Assembly (NCBI GenBank): GCA_963850525.1 | Contig: CAWKLQ010000006.1 | Span: 62,001 to 126,000 of the forward strand | Length of the DNA stretch: 64,000 nucleotides | From: JAEMQF01 sp963850525 | GTDB lineage: Bacteria > Pseudomonadota > Gammaproteobacteria > Burkholderiales > Burkholderiaceae_C | Direction: 5' to 3' | Part shown: in pieces, positions 50,881-58,995 of the stretch | Layout: each line of letters begins with the position of its first letter | How positions within the stretch are numbered: the stretch's first letter is position 1 | Notes under the pieces: generated by a model | What the model was told of the DNA's origin: nothing | Databases searched by the model: none | Seen by the model: the letters and a program-made list of their open reading frames with translations, nothing else | Translations under genes and position numbers: made by a program

Positions 50881-51852
50881 TTAACAAACCCCGAAGACTA
50901 TCTTCAATTCGGCGAGCCAACGGCGATACGCCGTGGACAGGCGATCGGCAGCGCTGTGGACCTCGCCACCAGAGACCGGCAGCCGCTTCGGCGTCTGCGA
51001 TTCGAGCACCGGCTGGTCTTGCTTGAAGATGAGGTCCTGGAAGGCACGCAACTGCGCGTCGCTCGACTCGAAGTCGATCAGCGCCAGGCGAAACCAGACG
51101 CGGCTGCGCTCGGGCTCGATGGGGCAGACGAACAGCGCGATCGTGTCGCGCTGCGCGCCCGGCAAGGCAGCCGCCTTGCTCAGCACCGCCGTGTACGGCG
51201 CGGCAATCACGTACTCGTACTCGACCCACGCGCCTTCCTCTGCGGCACTGTGACTGCGCGGCTGCCAGGCCATGCAGCGCGTCGCGCGCACGCCTGAAGC
51301 GCTTGTTTGCACGTCGTAAGCCGGCACCTCCGGGTGCGCGAGGTCACCGAGAACACCTTCGTGGACAAAGCCGAAATGCGCCATGTCGAGAAAATTCTCG
51401 ACGATGCGCGGCGCGCTCGTCGCCACATCGTAGGGGCCGACGAGCAGTTTGCGCAGGCCCGGGTTGGCCTCGGGTTCGAACTGCGGCGGCGCGGGGTGGC
51501 CTGTCGCGGCGAGCCGCACCCACAGCAAGTCATTCGCTTCGCACACCGCGTAGACGCGCGCGGCGTGCGATTGCGGTGGAGTGAACTGCGGTAGCGCCGG
51601 AATGTGATGGCACGCCCCGTCGGGCGCGAACTGCCAGCCGTGGTAGGCGCACTGCAACCGACCTTCGCAAACTCGCCCGAGCGACAGGCGCGTGCCGCGG
51701 TGCGGGCAACGGTCGGCGAAGGCGCGCGCTGTGCCCTGTGCGTCGCGCCAGAGAACGAGGTCCTCGCCGAGCAAAGTCACTGCGAGCGGTGCAGCGCCGA
51801 GCTCCACGACATCAGCGACCGGGTGCCACCACTCGTGCTCGATCATTGGCAA
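50881..51852 (-). CDS. Rieske [2Fe-2S] non-haem iron oxygenase
   Basis: A 323-residue oxygenase subunit. The Rieske cluster is bound by Cys49/His51 in RCPHRGTRLS and Cys68/His71 in LQCAYHGWQF. The mononuclear iron site is seen in ENFLDMAHFGFVHEG (Asp156 as bridge, His159 and His164 as ligands). This pattern places it among the demethylase or aromatic-ring oxygenases of the vanillate demethylase/phthalate dioxygenase type. The substrate cannot be told. The reductase gene lies directly upstream with four bases between the two, so they should form one two-component enzyme. Confidence 0.9.
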   Translation of the reverse strand: MPMIEHEWWHPVADVVELGAAPLAVTLLGEDLVLWRDAQGTARAFADRCPHRGTRLSLGRVCEGRLQCAYHGWQFAPDGACHHIPALPQFTPPQSHAARVYAVCEANDLLWVRLAATGHPAPPQFEPEANPGLRKLLVGPYDVATSAPRIVENFLDMAHFGFVHEGVLGDLAHPEVPAYDVQTSASGVRATRCMAWQPRSHSAAEEGAWVEYEYVIAAPYTAVLSKAAALPGAQRDTIALFVCPIEPERSRVWFRLALIDFESSDAQLRAFQDLIFKQDQPVLESQTPKRLPVSGGEVHSAADRLSTAYRRWLAELKIVFGVC

Positions 51853-51856
51853 GGCG

Positions 51857-53086
51857 TCAAAGATGCGTTTTCAGCGCCACGGCCGGATCGCAAGCGACGC
51901 TGGGTTCAGGGCTGCGCCCGGCTTCGAGCAATTTGCGCGCGGCCATGTGGTCCAGCGGCGCGTTCGCGCTTTCCACGCAGACGAGTTGCAGGCCGACGTA
52001 GTGCAGGATGGAAAAACTCGCAGGCGTTGCGCCTGGGCGCCGGTGGCGCGCACCCTGCAAAGGCATCAAGCCGACCATCTGCAAACGCATGCCGCCCTGC
52101 TCCGACCAGAACCACGGCAGCGCGCGGTACGGCTCGTCGCGACCGAGCAGCGTGGCCAGCGCGGTGCGCGCCTGGTCGCCCGCGTTCTGCACCGACTCGA
52201 GCCGCAGGCGCTTGCCGCCGCCATGCTCGGGGAAGTTCGCGCAGTCGCCGATCGCAAGAATCTGCGGGTCCGACGTGCGCATGCACGCATCGACGCTCAC
52301 ACCGTTGTCGCATTCCAGCCCGGCGTCTTTGGCGAGCGCCTGCGCCGGCGCCGCGCCGACGCCGAGCACGAGCAATTCCACCGGCTCGGCTTGGCCGTCG
52401 ACACTGAGCGCCGCGAGCCGTTCGCTTTCGATGACGAACTCGCCCACCGCCACCCCCAGGCGAACGTCGATGCCGCTGGCACGATGCGTTTGCAGCACAT
52501 GCTCGGCGAGTTCGCCGGACACCGAGCGCATCAGCAGGCGCGGCGCCGATTCGAGCACCGTCACCTGCTTGCCCAAGGTGCGCGCCGTCGCGGCGATTTC
52601 CAGGCCGATGAAACCGCCCCCCAGCACCGTGACGCGCTGCGCAGCCGCAAGCTGGCCGCGCAGCCGAATCGCGTCTTGCGCGCTGCGCAGCGCAGCGACG
52701 TTGCTCAGGGACGCAGGCAGCCCCGGCAGCGTGCGCGCGTGCGCGCCCGTGGCCAGCACGAGCCTGGCGAAGCCGACCTCGCCGCCGGAACGCAGGCGCA
52801 GCACACGGCGTTCGCGGTCGATGGCGACTGCCGGGTCGGCGCGGTGCAAGGTGATGCCTGCCTGGACGTACCAGTCTTCGGCGCGGTGCGCCTGCAGCGT
52901 TTCTTGCGCGCTCTTCAAGAACGATTTGGACAAGGGCGGGCGCTGGTAAGGCAACTCGGCCTCGTCGCACACCAGGTGCACGCGTGCGCCTTGGCTCGCC
53001 GCAGCCAGGCCGGTGCACAGGGCGGCTGCGGCGTGACCGCCGCCGACGATGACGATCGTGCCGGTTTGTTGTTCTTGTTCAGTCAC
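51857..53086 (-). CDS. FAD-dependent ferredoxin/rubredoxin-type reductase
   Basis: A 409-residue flavoprotein of the BphA4/putidaredoxin reductase type. The FAD-binding motif is IVIVGGGHAAAAL (about 11-23), the NAD(P)H motif is VTVLGGGFIGLEIA (152-165), and ILAIGDCANFPEH closes the FAD site. PYQRPPLSK is a family block. It would pass electrons from NAD(P)H to the Rieske protein encoded just downstream, probably directly or through a ferredoxin that is not in the window. The two genes are four bases apart. Confidence 0.9.
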   Translation of the reverse strand: MTEQEQQTGTIVIVGGGHAAAALCTGLAAASQGARVHLVCDEAELPYQRPPLSKSFLKSAQETLQAHRAEDWYVQAGITLHRADPAVAIDRERRVLRLRSGGEVGFARLVLATGAHARTLPGLPASLSNVAALRSAQDAIRLRGQLAAAQRVTVLGGGFIGLEIAATARTLGKQVTVLESAPRLLMRSVSGELAEHVLQTHRASGIDVRLGVAVGEFVIESERLAALSVDGQAEPVELLVLGVGAAPAQALAKDAGLECDNGVSVDACMRTSDPQILAIGDCANFPEHGGGKRLRLESVQNAGDQARTALATLLGRDEPYRALPWFWSEQGGMRLQMVGLMPLQGARHRRPGATPASFSILHYVGLQLVCVESANAPLDHMAARKLLEAGRSPEPSVACDPAVALKTHL

Positions 53087-53205
53087 GTTCGACCCCCATC
53101 CGTGAATATGCTACTGCCGCGCCGGCAGTGCTCCGCTTCGGGACCCGGCGGCCCGCGCGCCGGCGCAGAACGGCGCAGAACGGCGCCGCAATGATGTGAC
53201 GTCAC

Positions 53206-53721
53206 CTAGGATTTGGCGGCCGAATCCAAGGAAAACGTCACGCCGAACCGGCTACGCGGCTGCACGCCCAGCGCATCGACCACCTCGCAAACGCCGGCAT
53301 CCGAAACAACCCAGATCTCGACCGCGCCGGCGGCCAGATAGGCGCGCGTTTTCATTTCCATCTCGGCGTCGGAATTCGAAGGCGAACGCACCTCGACGCA
53401 AATTTCAGGTGCGCGCGGCAGCGGCGTGGCGTCGCCGTGACGCGCCATGAATTCCGGCGAAGCCCAGGCGACGTCGGGAACGCGCACCCCTTCTATTGTG
53501 GCGACCGGGCACTCCGTCATGACCGTGCCCGCCGGAAGTTGGCGTGCCAGTTCATACCCCACGGCAAACTGAAACCGCGCGTGTCTCGTGCTGGTCGGGC
53601 TCATCTCGATCGTCCCATACGCGTTGAGTTCGATCTTGTAGGGCAGGTCGTTCAGCCCCGGGTCGCTGCACAACTCGGCCCAGCGCAAGGCCAGCGCTTC
53701 GTGCGATGTGATTTGTCCCAT
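53206..53721 (-). CDS. Uma2 family endonuclease-like protein (DUF820)
   Basis: A 171-residue protein with the PD-(D/E)XK-like Uma2 fold. The active-site elements are VPDVAWASPEF (aspartate), PEICVEVRSPSNSDAEMEMKTRAYLAAG (Glu-x-Ser, with the downstream Lys), and VEIWVVSD. Uma2 proteins are common in cyanobacteria and some proteobacteria and their role is not settled; many are thought to be nucleases. The start MGQITSHEALALRWAEL at 53721 is the first in-frame start that keeps the conserved region. It has no clear link to its neighbours. Confidence 0.85.
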   Translation of the reverse strand: MGQITSHEALALRWAELCSDPGLNDLPYKIELNAYGTIEMSPTSTRHARFQFAVGYELARQLPAGTVMTECPVATIEGVRVPDVAWASPEFMARHGDATPLPRAPEICVEVRSPSNSDAEMEMKTRAYLAAGAVEIWVVSDAGVCEVVDALGVQPRSRFGVTFSLDSAAKS

Positions 53722-53792
53722 GGCCAAGCCTCGCTGGAAGATCGGCCGAGTATAAAACCCTGCCCTGGCGCGGCGCAGGCCGCGGCGCGCCC

Positions 53793-54488
53793 TCAGTCGA
53801 GGCGCAATTGCCGGGTCTTGGTGGCCAGGCGCAACCTGAGTTGCTGCGCCTTCAACGGCGCGACTTCGTCGCCGCCCTGGCCGGCGCGTTCGTACCATTG
53901 CAGCGCGAGCGCTTCGTCACGGCCGACGCCGTTGCCGTGCTCGTACATCGACGCAATCAGGTACTGCGCACCCCAATGGCCAGCCTCGGCGGCGCGTTCG
54001 TACCACTGCGCGGCGACGTGATCGTCTTGCGGAACGCCGCCGCGGCCGAGCAGGTATTGCGTCGCCAGGTCGACTTGGGCGTCGACATGGCCGAGCATCG
54101 CCGCGGCGCGGAACATCTCGGTGGCTCGCGCCACGTCGTGCGGGAAGGCTGCGCTGCCGACGTCGTACTCCTTGCCCAGCGCGTAGATCGCGTGCGGGTA
54201 GCCTTGCGCAGCGGCTTGCTCGAGGAAGATCCGCGCGCCAAACAGGTTGGGCGTGCCGTCTTCGGTGGATTCGCCCGAGCGCATCATCATCGAGGCGCTG
54301 TACTGCGACGCCGTATCGCCGCCGATGGCACACGCGAGGAAGATGCGGAACGCGACCTTTGCCTGGCCCGACGCATAGTGGCGCGGACCCTGGGCGCAGA
54401 GTTCTTCGACACTCGTCTGCGCCAACGAACTGCCCACAATGGCACACAGCACGAATGCCGTGACGAATTTCAGGCGACGACGGACCAT
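53793..54488 (-). CDS. Exported Sel1-like repeat (TPR) protein
   Basis: A 231-residue product with a signal peptide (MVRRRLKFVTAFVLCAIVGSSLAQ) and about four Sel1-like repeats with the typical A-x-x-x-Y-E-R-A-A-E-A-G-H pattern: QYLLGRGGVPQDDHVAAQWY and MYEHGNGVGRDEALALQWYE are clear units. Such repeats form a protein-binding solenoid. The ATG at 54488 has a strong ribosome site (GGGAGG, six bases away). It is convergent with nothing and downstream of no clear partner. Function unknown. Confidence 0.82.
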   Translation of the reverse strand: MVRRRLKFVTAFVLCAIVGSSLAQTSVEELCAQGPRHYASGQAKVAFRIFLACAIGGDTASQYSASMMMRSGESTEDGTPNLFGARIFLEQAAAQGYPHAIYALGKEYDVGSAAFPHDVARATEMFRAAAMLGHVDAQVDLATQYLLGRGGVPQDDHVAAQWYERAAEAGHWGAQYLIASMYEHGNGVGRDEALALQWYERAGQGGDEVAPLKAQQLRLRLATKTRQLRLD

Positions 54489-54623
54489 GGCGCACCTCCC
54501 GAGAGCCAGGCACATCGACCCAGCTTGAGCGACACCGGGAATAGCGGCGCATTCGACGCGGTTCTTTAGCCCGTGGGGCGCTCAGTGGGAAGGAATGGGG
54601 AAAGAGACGCGAAAGTGGCCGCT

Positions 54624-55019
54624 TTACGGCGCGCTCTGCCGTTCATAGCTCACGGTGAGGAGTTCCCAGACGTGGCCGTCGGGCTGATTCCAGTAGACGA
54701 GGCTGCCGCCGAATGCCGGGTTGACCTGGTAGTCGTCCGGACCGTGCGGCAAGCTGCGGAACGGAATGCCGGCGGACTTGATGCGCGCCAGGATCGCGTC
54801 GAACTCGTCTTGCTCGACTCTGAAGCAGTAGTGCTGAGGCGCAGTGGGCTGCGCCCATTGGTCGAAGTCGAGGGTCAGCGAGTCGTTCACGTAGACCGGG
54901 GAAAACGGGCCGAAGGCGCCCTGCTCGGCCCACGCCACGCCGAGCAGCTGCGCGAGCAACCGGGCCGCAGCAACCCGGTCGCTGGACGGTACGAGCAGGT
55001 GGTCAAGCTGGGCCGGCAT
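54624..55019 (-). CDS. VOC (glyoxalase) family protein
   Basis: A 131-residue protein of the vicinal oxygen chelate fold. The N-terminal MPAQLDHLLVPSSDRVAAARLLAQLLGV, the middle HYCFRVEQDEFDAILARIKSAG and the C-terminal LVYWNQPDGHVWELLT fit the glyoxalase/bleomycin-resistance superfamily. Candidate metal ligands are His7, the His of QHYCF and Glu in HVWELL. The actual reaction cannot be predicted. It lies 62 bp downstream of the TRAP binding-protein gene on the same strand. Confidence 0.85.
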   Translation of the reverse strand: MPAQLDHLLVPSSDRVAAARLLAQLLGVAWAEQGAFGPFSPVYVNDSLTLDFDQWAQPTAPQHYCFRVEQDEFDAILARIKSAGIPFRSLPHGPDDYQVNPAFGGSLVYWNQPDGHVWELLTVSYERQSAP

Positions 55020-55081
55020 CGGGGGCAGCTTCCGTATACGCGCTCACCTGCCGGAAACCGGCCCCTCGGTCACGCCGCCGC

Positions 55082-56122
55082 TCAGCCCTTGCCGTGCTTG
55101 GCGATCAAGGCCTTGGCCGACTCCAGCAGCGCTGCGCCCTTGAAGCCGCGCTTGTCCATGTCAGCGACCCATTCGTCGTCGACGTGGCTCGACAGCTTGA
55201 CGAACTCCGCCGTCTCGCCGGCCGAGAAAGCGTAGATCGTATTGCCGCGGTCCGATGCCGACTTGCGGCCATTCGGGTCGTTGCCTTGCTGCGTCTTGCC
55301 GAGCCACGCCGAGGTGGCCATTCCCGAATTGGCGTCGATGACCTTCTTCAAATCCGGCGCGAGCGAGTCGTACTTGGCCTTGTTCATCGCCATCACGAAG
55401 GTCGTCGTGTAAAGCGCCGGGCTGTTCGCCGGGAACTCGCTGTGGAACTTGGTGAGTTCGTGCACTTTGACGGAGGGCACGACTTCCCAGGGGATCGCAC
55501 AGGCTTCGATGGTGCCCTTGGACAGGGCATCGGGGATCTGCGGCAACGGCATTCCCACCGGCGTGGCGCCGAGCGAGCCGAGCATCTTCGTGATCTGGCG
55601 CGTCGGGCCGCGAACTTTCATTCCCTTCAGATCGGCAGCGCTCTTGATCTGCTTCGTCGCCGAATGGAACATGCCGGGCCCGTGCACGTGCAGCGCGAGC
55701 ACCTGCGTCTCCTTGAACTCGTCGGGGCAGTTCGTCTGGAAGTACTCCCAATACGCCTTGGACGTCGCCTCGGCGTTGTTCATGACGAAGGGCAACTCGA
55801 ACACCTCGATGCGCGGGAAGCGCCCCGCAGTGTTGCCGGGCAGCGTCCAGGACACGTCGACGACGCCGTCGCGCGCCTGATCGTAGAGCTGCACCGGCGT
55901 GCCGCCAAGTTGCATGGCAGGGTAGGCCTCGAACTTGATGCGCCCGCCGGAGTCCTTTTCCACCTTCTCCATCCACGGCTTGTGCATCGACAGCCAGACG
56001 TTGGACATCGGCGCCATGAAGGTGTGGAACTTGAGCGTGACGCTTTGCTGCGCCAGGCCGATGAGATGCGGGACTCCGAGCGCGGATGCGGCGGCGCCTT
56101 GCAGCAGGGAACGACGTTGCAT
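55082..56122 (-). CDS. TRAP transporter substrate-binding protein, DctP family
   Basis: A 346-residue periplasmic solute-binding protein. The signal MQRRSLLQGAAASALGVPHLIG is of the Arg-Arg type. The DctP fold is supported by VTLKFHTFMAP, DLKGMKVRGPTRQITKMLGSLGATPVGMP, which carries the arginine that binds the carboxylate of the ligand, and a C-terminal helix-rich region. The genes for the DctQ and DctM membrane parts are not nearby, so it is an orphan here. The ligand is probably an organic acid, unspecified. A ribosome site GGAGAG precedes the start. Confidence 0.9.
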   Translation of the reverse strand: MQRRSLLQGAAASALGVPHLIGLAQQSVTLKFHTFMAPMSNVWLSMHKPWMEKVEKDSGGRIKFEAYPAMQLGGTPVQLYDQARDGVVDVSWTLPGNTAGRFPRIEVFELPFVMNNAEATSKAYWEYFQTNCPDEFKETQVLALHVHGPGMFHSATKQIKSAADLKGMKVRGPTRQITKMLGSLGATPVGMPLPQIPDALSKGTIEACAIPWEVVPSVKVHELTKFHSEFPANSPALYTTTFVMAMNKAKYDSLAPDLKKVIDANSGMATSAWLGKTQQGNDPNGRKSASDRGNTIYAFSAGETAEFVKLSSHVDDEWVADMDKRGFKGAALLESAKALIAKHGKG

Positions 56123-56310
56123 TGAAGACTCTCCTTGGGAAACGTTGACGAGCAGGAACTTAACGGCCTGCAGGGTGCGCGGCGCCCCAGGTTTACCCTA
56201 GGAATACCTTCGTGCGACTGGTCACAATCGGTGCGGGCAGGCGCGCGCAGCCGCACCGCCCTCCCCGCAACCCGACGCCGCACGGGCGTCTGACTGGAGA
56301 CACTCTCAGC

Positions 56311-56694
56311 ATGTTTTCGCACATCATGGTCGGCACCAACAACCTGGACAAAGCCAAGGCGTTCTACGACGCCCTGCTCGGTACGCTGGGCGTCCCGCCC
56401 GGCGTGGTCGACCGGCACCGCATCTTCTGGCGCACGCCCGCGGGCGTGTTCGCGGCGTCGCTGCCGATCAATGGGCAGCCCGCCGTGGTCGGCAACGGCA
56501 GCACTGTCGGCTTCGCCTGCACGTCGGCCGAGCAGGCGAACGCCTGGCATGCCGCCGGGCTGGCCCACGGCGGAACCACGTGCGAAGACCCTCCGGGCGT
56601 GCGTGAAGGTGGCACCACGCGCCTGTACCTGGCCTACCTGCGCGACCCCGACGGGAACAAGCTCTGCGGGCTGTACCGCATGCCCCGGGCCTGA
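56311..56694 (+). CDS. VOC (glyoxalase) family protein
   Basis: A 127-residue protein of the glyoxalase/dioxygenase superfamily: MFSHIMVGTNNLDKAKAFYDALLGTLG opens the first module and RLYLAYLRDPDGNKLCGLYR closes the second. The metal ligand positions would be His4, and Lys/Cys in GNKLCGLY, so the usual final glutamate is not seen, as in some non-metal members. It is divergent from the TRAP binding-protein gene by 188 bp. The substrate is unknown. Confidence 0.85.
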   Translation: MFSHIMVGTNNLDKAKAFYDALLGTLGVPPGVVDRHRIFWRTPAGVFAASLPINGQPAVVGNGSTVGFACTSAEQANAWHAAGLAHGGTTCEDPPGVREGGTTRLYLAYLRDPDGNKLCGLYRMPRA

Positions 56695-56747
56695 GCGCCG
56701 GCTCTCCAGCAGCCGTGTCGCGAGCGCAGTGCGCGCCGCGTGCGGAC

Positions 56748-56990
56748 TCAGTCCACCTTGATCGCGTTGTCGCGTACGAACTTCCCACCTTGCTCGACGT
56801 CACGGCGGATGAGCTCCCGGAACTGGGCGACTGACTCGGTAGGCGCTTCGCCTTGCAGCTTGGCGAGCTGCTCGCGCACCTCGGGTGTGGCCGTGACCCG
56901 GGCAAGCTCACCCGCGAGCAACTCGACAATTCCTTTGGGCGTGTCGGCGCGGGCAACCAGCCCCGACCAGGTGCGCGACTGCATCGCCGG
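56748..56990 (-). pseudogene. C-terminal remnant of a Bug/TctC-type tricarboxylate-binding protein
   Basis: About 80 codons ending at 56748 read TWSGLVARADTPKGIVELLAGELARV then VREQLAKLQGEAPTES and FRELIRRDVEQGGKFV. This is the usual C-terminal end of Bug-type periplasmic binding proteins (W-G-L-x-A-P-x-x-T-P and the P-x-V-R-x-x-L-x-x-x-G pattern). The first 200 or so residues and the signal peptide are absent; the sequence before 56990 belongs to another, oppositely oriented remnant. It is therefore a truncated gene. Confidence 0.7.
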
Positions 56991-57129
56991 CAGTTTGCGC
57001 GAACCGCAGCAGTTGGCAGTGCTGGAGCAGCGCTATGCCGAGTGGGCGGCGACGATGCCCGGCATTCCGGACGACGCCGCGTTCAAGCTCATTTACGGGC
57101 CGTCGACGATGGCGCTGGCTTCGGGCTGA
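56990..57129 (+). pseudogene. C-terminal remnant of an unidentified gene
   Basis: An open stretch that ends at 57129 reads SLREPQQLAVLEQRYAEWAA then TMPGIPDDAAFKLIYGPSTM. It looks like the end of a real protein, possibly of the sulfatase class, but too little is left to decide. There is no start codon in this part, and the frame upstream is antisense to the Bug remnant. It abuts that remnant, so the point near 56990 is a likely rearrangement scar. The 120 bp after it hold nothing I recognise. Confidence 0.4.
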
Positions 57130-57252
57130 AACGCGCCTTGTTGCCTGAGATGAAGGGGCAGGCGGCGCGGGCGGAGGGATGGCGCTGATGACTCCCCGCC
57201 TCGCGCCGAAGTCAGGCGCTCCGTTCCAACGCGGGCGCGCCGTGCTTGCGCA

Positions 57253-58782
57253 TCAGTGTTCGCTGCATTTGAAGCTGGAGGCAGCATTCGGGTCGCCGTG
57301 ACCCTTGTAGCGCGCGTACCCCGGATACACGCACAGCGGACGTGACAACACCGTGGCGCCCGTCGCAGGATCGATCTTTCTCGCCTTGAGCGTTTCCGGC
57401 TCGCGGCCACGCGAGACCCAGCGATCCAGCGCACCCAGCAGGTCGGCCGAATCGGCGCCCGGGCCGCCGGCGCAGTGGTTGACGCCTGGTGCGGTGTAGT
57501 AACGCACGAATTGGTCGGCGTTCGATTGACCGCCCATCGCCTGCACCACGCGCTCGTAGTACGCCGTCGTGGACTTGATCGACAGCGCCGAGTCGTTGCC
57601 GCCGTGCCAGAGGATCAGCTTGCCGCCGCCCGCCAGGAAGGGATGCAGGTTCGCATTTGTCGCGTCGTTCAGCGCCGACATGGCGGACAGCGCGCCGACG
57701 TTGCTGTCGAAGTCATAGGTCAACGAGTTCGCCGCCGGATTGCGTGCAAGATAGTTCTTCACCGTCGTGTCCTGGAACAGGAACTGCAGCGAAAAACCGC
57801 CGAGTGCCGGCGTGCCTGTCGTCCAGAAGTCCCAGGCGCCGGGTTCGTCTTCATTGCCGGTCAGCGGCCAGCCGGTGTTGCTGTAGGTGCCACCGGCAAA
57901 CGCTACCGGGGAGGTCCACGACGAGACGACTTTCAGTTGCGCATCGGACAGGCAGGTGTTGCCGGTGTCGGCGCCTCCCGGGCAGCGCAGCGTCGCCGGG
58001 TCAAAGTGGCAGGCTGCGGGCTTGGACACGACGCCGTCAACCAAGCCGTCCAGGCCGTCGCATGCGGCACGCACCGCGCCCGCGAGCGCAGCGATCTTGG
58101 GCGTGCTGATGGCGCCACCCGGAGCGGCGAGCGCCTTCGCCGTGCGGTTGAACGCGCCCATCAGGCCGATCCAGTTGTAGGCCGGTGCACGGGAGATCAC
58201 GCCGTCGAACAGGTGGGGATGGCGCTGCACGTTGATCAGCGCTTCGCGGCCGCCGTTGGAACAGCCTTCGAAGTAGGCGCGGCGCGCCCGCTTGCCATAG
58301 TGCTCGCGCACGATTTCGGTGGCGGCGCCCATCACCGTCGGTACCGAGAGCGAGCCGAACAGCGCCGCGGCCTGCGGATCGTTCAATGCGAACGAAGCGT
58401 CAAGCCCGTTGGCCTGATGGCCGGAATCACTGCTCACCTGCGCGTAGCCGGCATTCAATGCGGGTGCGTCGACCGGCGGAATCGAGCCGTTGTAGCCGCC
58501 ACCACCTCCGTAGTGCAGCTTGTGGTTCCAGCGCAGTGGCAGCCGCAGCTCGAAGTTCAGCTTGGGCGCGATGCGCCCGACGACATTGCAGTGCGCGGCG
58601 AGCGTCGCGCTGGCAGGCACCACCATGGCTGCGGCAATCGTCGCACCCCCCAGGCTGCGACCGGCGAGCGCACCGCAGTCCCGGCCTCCGGTACGCCTTT
58701 CGGAATCGTCGTCGTCGGCCAGGACTGAGGCCGAAGCCAAGAATAGAACCGCCAACAGCGTGGCGCGTTTGTGGGTGATCAT
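57253..58782 (-). CDS. Tannase/feruloyl esterase family protein
   Basis: A 509-residue exported esterase. The signal peptide is MITHKRATLLAVLFLASASVLA. The tannase-family CS-D-HC triad is intact: Cys174-Ser175 in FEGCSNGGREAL, Asp397 in WHGGNDSALS and His436-Cys437 in GVNHCAGGPG; the two adjacent cysteines should form the family disulfide that holds serine and histidine together. Such enzymes cleave esters of gallic, ferulic or related plant acids. The ATG at 58782 has a GAGGAGA ribosome site. It is divergent from a Crp/Fnr regulator and a palindrome lies between them. Confidence 0.92.
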   Translation of the reverse strand: MITHKRATLLAVLFLASASVLADDDDSERRTGGRDCGALAGRSLGGATIAAAMVVPASATLAAHCNVVGRIAPKLNFELRLPLRWNHKLHYGGGGGYNGSIPPVDAPALNAGYAQVSSDSGHQANGLDASFALNDPQAAALFGSLSVPTVMGAATEIVREHYGKRARRAYFEGCSNGGREALINVQRHPHLFDGVISRAPAYNWIGLMGAFNRTAKALAAPGGAISTPKIAALAGAVRAACDGLDGLVDGVVSKPAACHFDPATLRCPGGADTGNTCLSDAQLKVVSSWTSPVAFAGGTYSNTGWPLTGNEDEPGAWDFWTTGTPALGGFSLQFLFQDTTVKNYLARNPAANSLTYDFDSNVGALSAMSALNDATNANLHPFLAGGGKLILWHGGNDSALSIKSTTAYYERVVQAMGGQSNADQFVRYYTAPGVNHCAGGPGADSADLLGALDRWVSRGREPETLKARKIDPATGATVLSRPLCVYPGYARYKGHGDPNAASSFKCSEH

Positions 58783-58885
58783 CGATTCGTCTCCTCGGTG
58801 GGTTGGGTCGCTCCTGGCTCCCGCGGTGGTGCCGCAACAGCGCCAGCCGGTGCCAAGCAAATTCTCGGCGTCCGTAGTCCTGTGT

Positions 58886-58905
58886 ACTGTAAACCTGTGT
58901 ACAGT
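58886..58905. promoter_or_regulatory. Candidate operator between the esterase and Crp/Fnr genes
   Basis: ACTGTA (58886-58891) and TACAGT (58900-58905) form a perfect inverted repeat with an 8-bp spacer, in the 213-bp divergent gap. CTGTGTAC also occurs twice here in direct orientation. The spacing suits a dimeric winged-helix regulator such as the neighbouring Crp/Fnr protein. Binding is inferred, not shown. Confidence 0.5.
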
Positions 58906-58995
58906 TATCGCGACCTGACGCCTGGGTAAACCCGCAAGTAAGCCGCCGACGCCCCGGTTGAGACAGGCAACCTCCCTCCATTTTCGGAACCGGCG

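Noticed and set aside
53157..53200. CGGCGCAGAA repeats upstream of the reductase gene
   Set aside because: Only three imperfect units, too short to call a repeat or iteron array.
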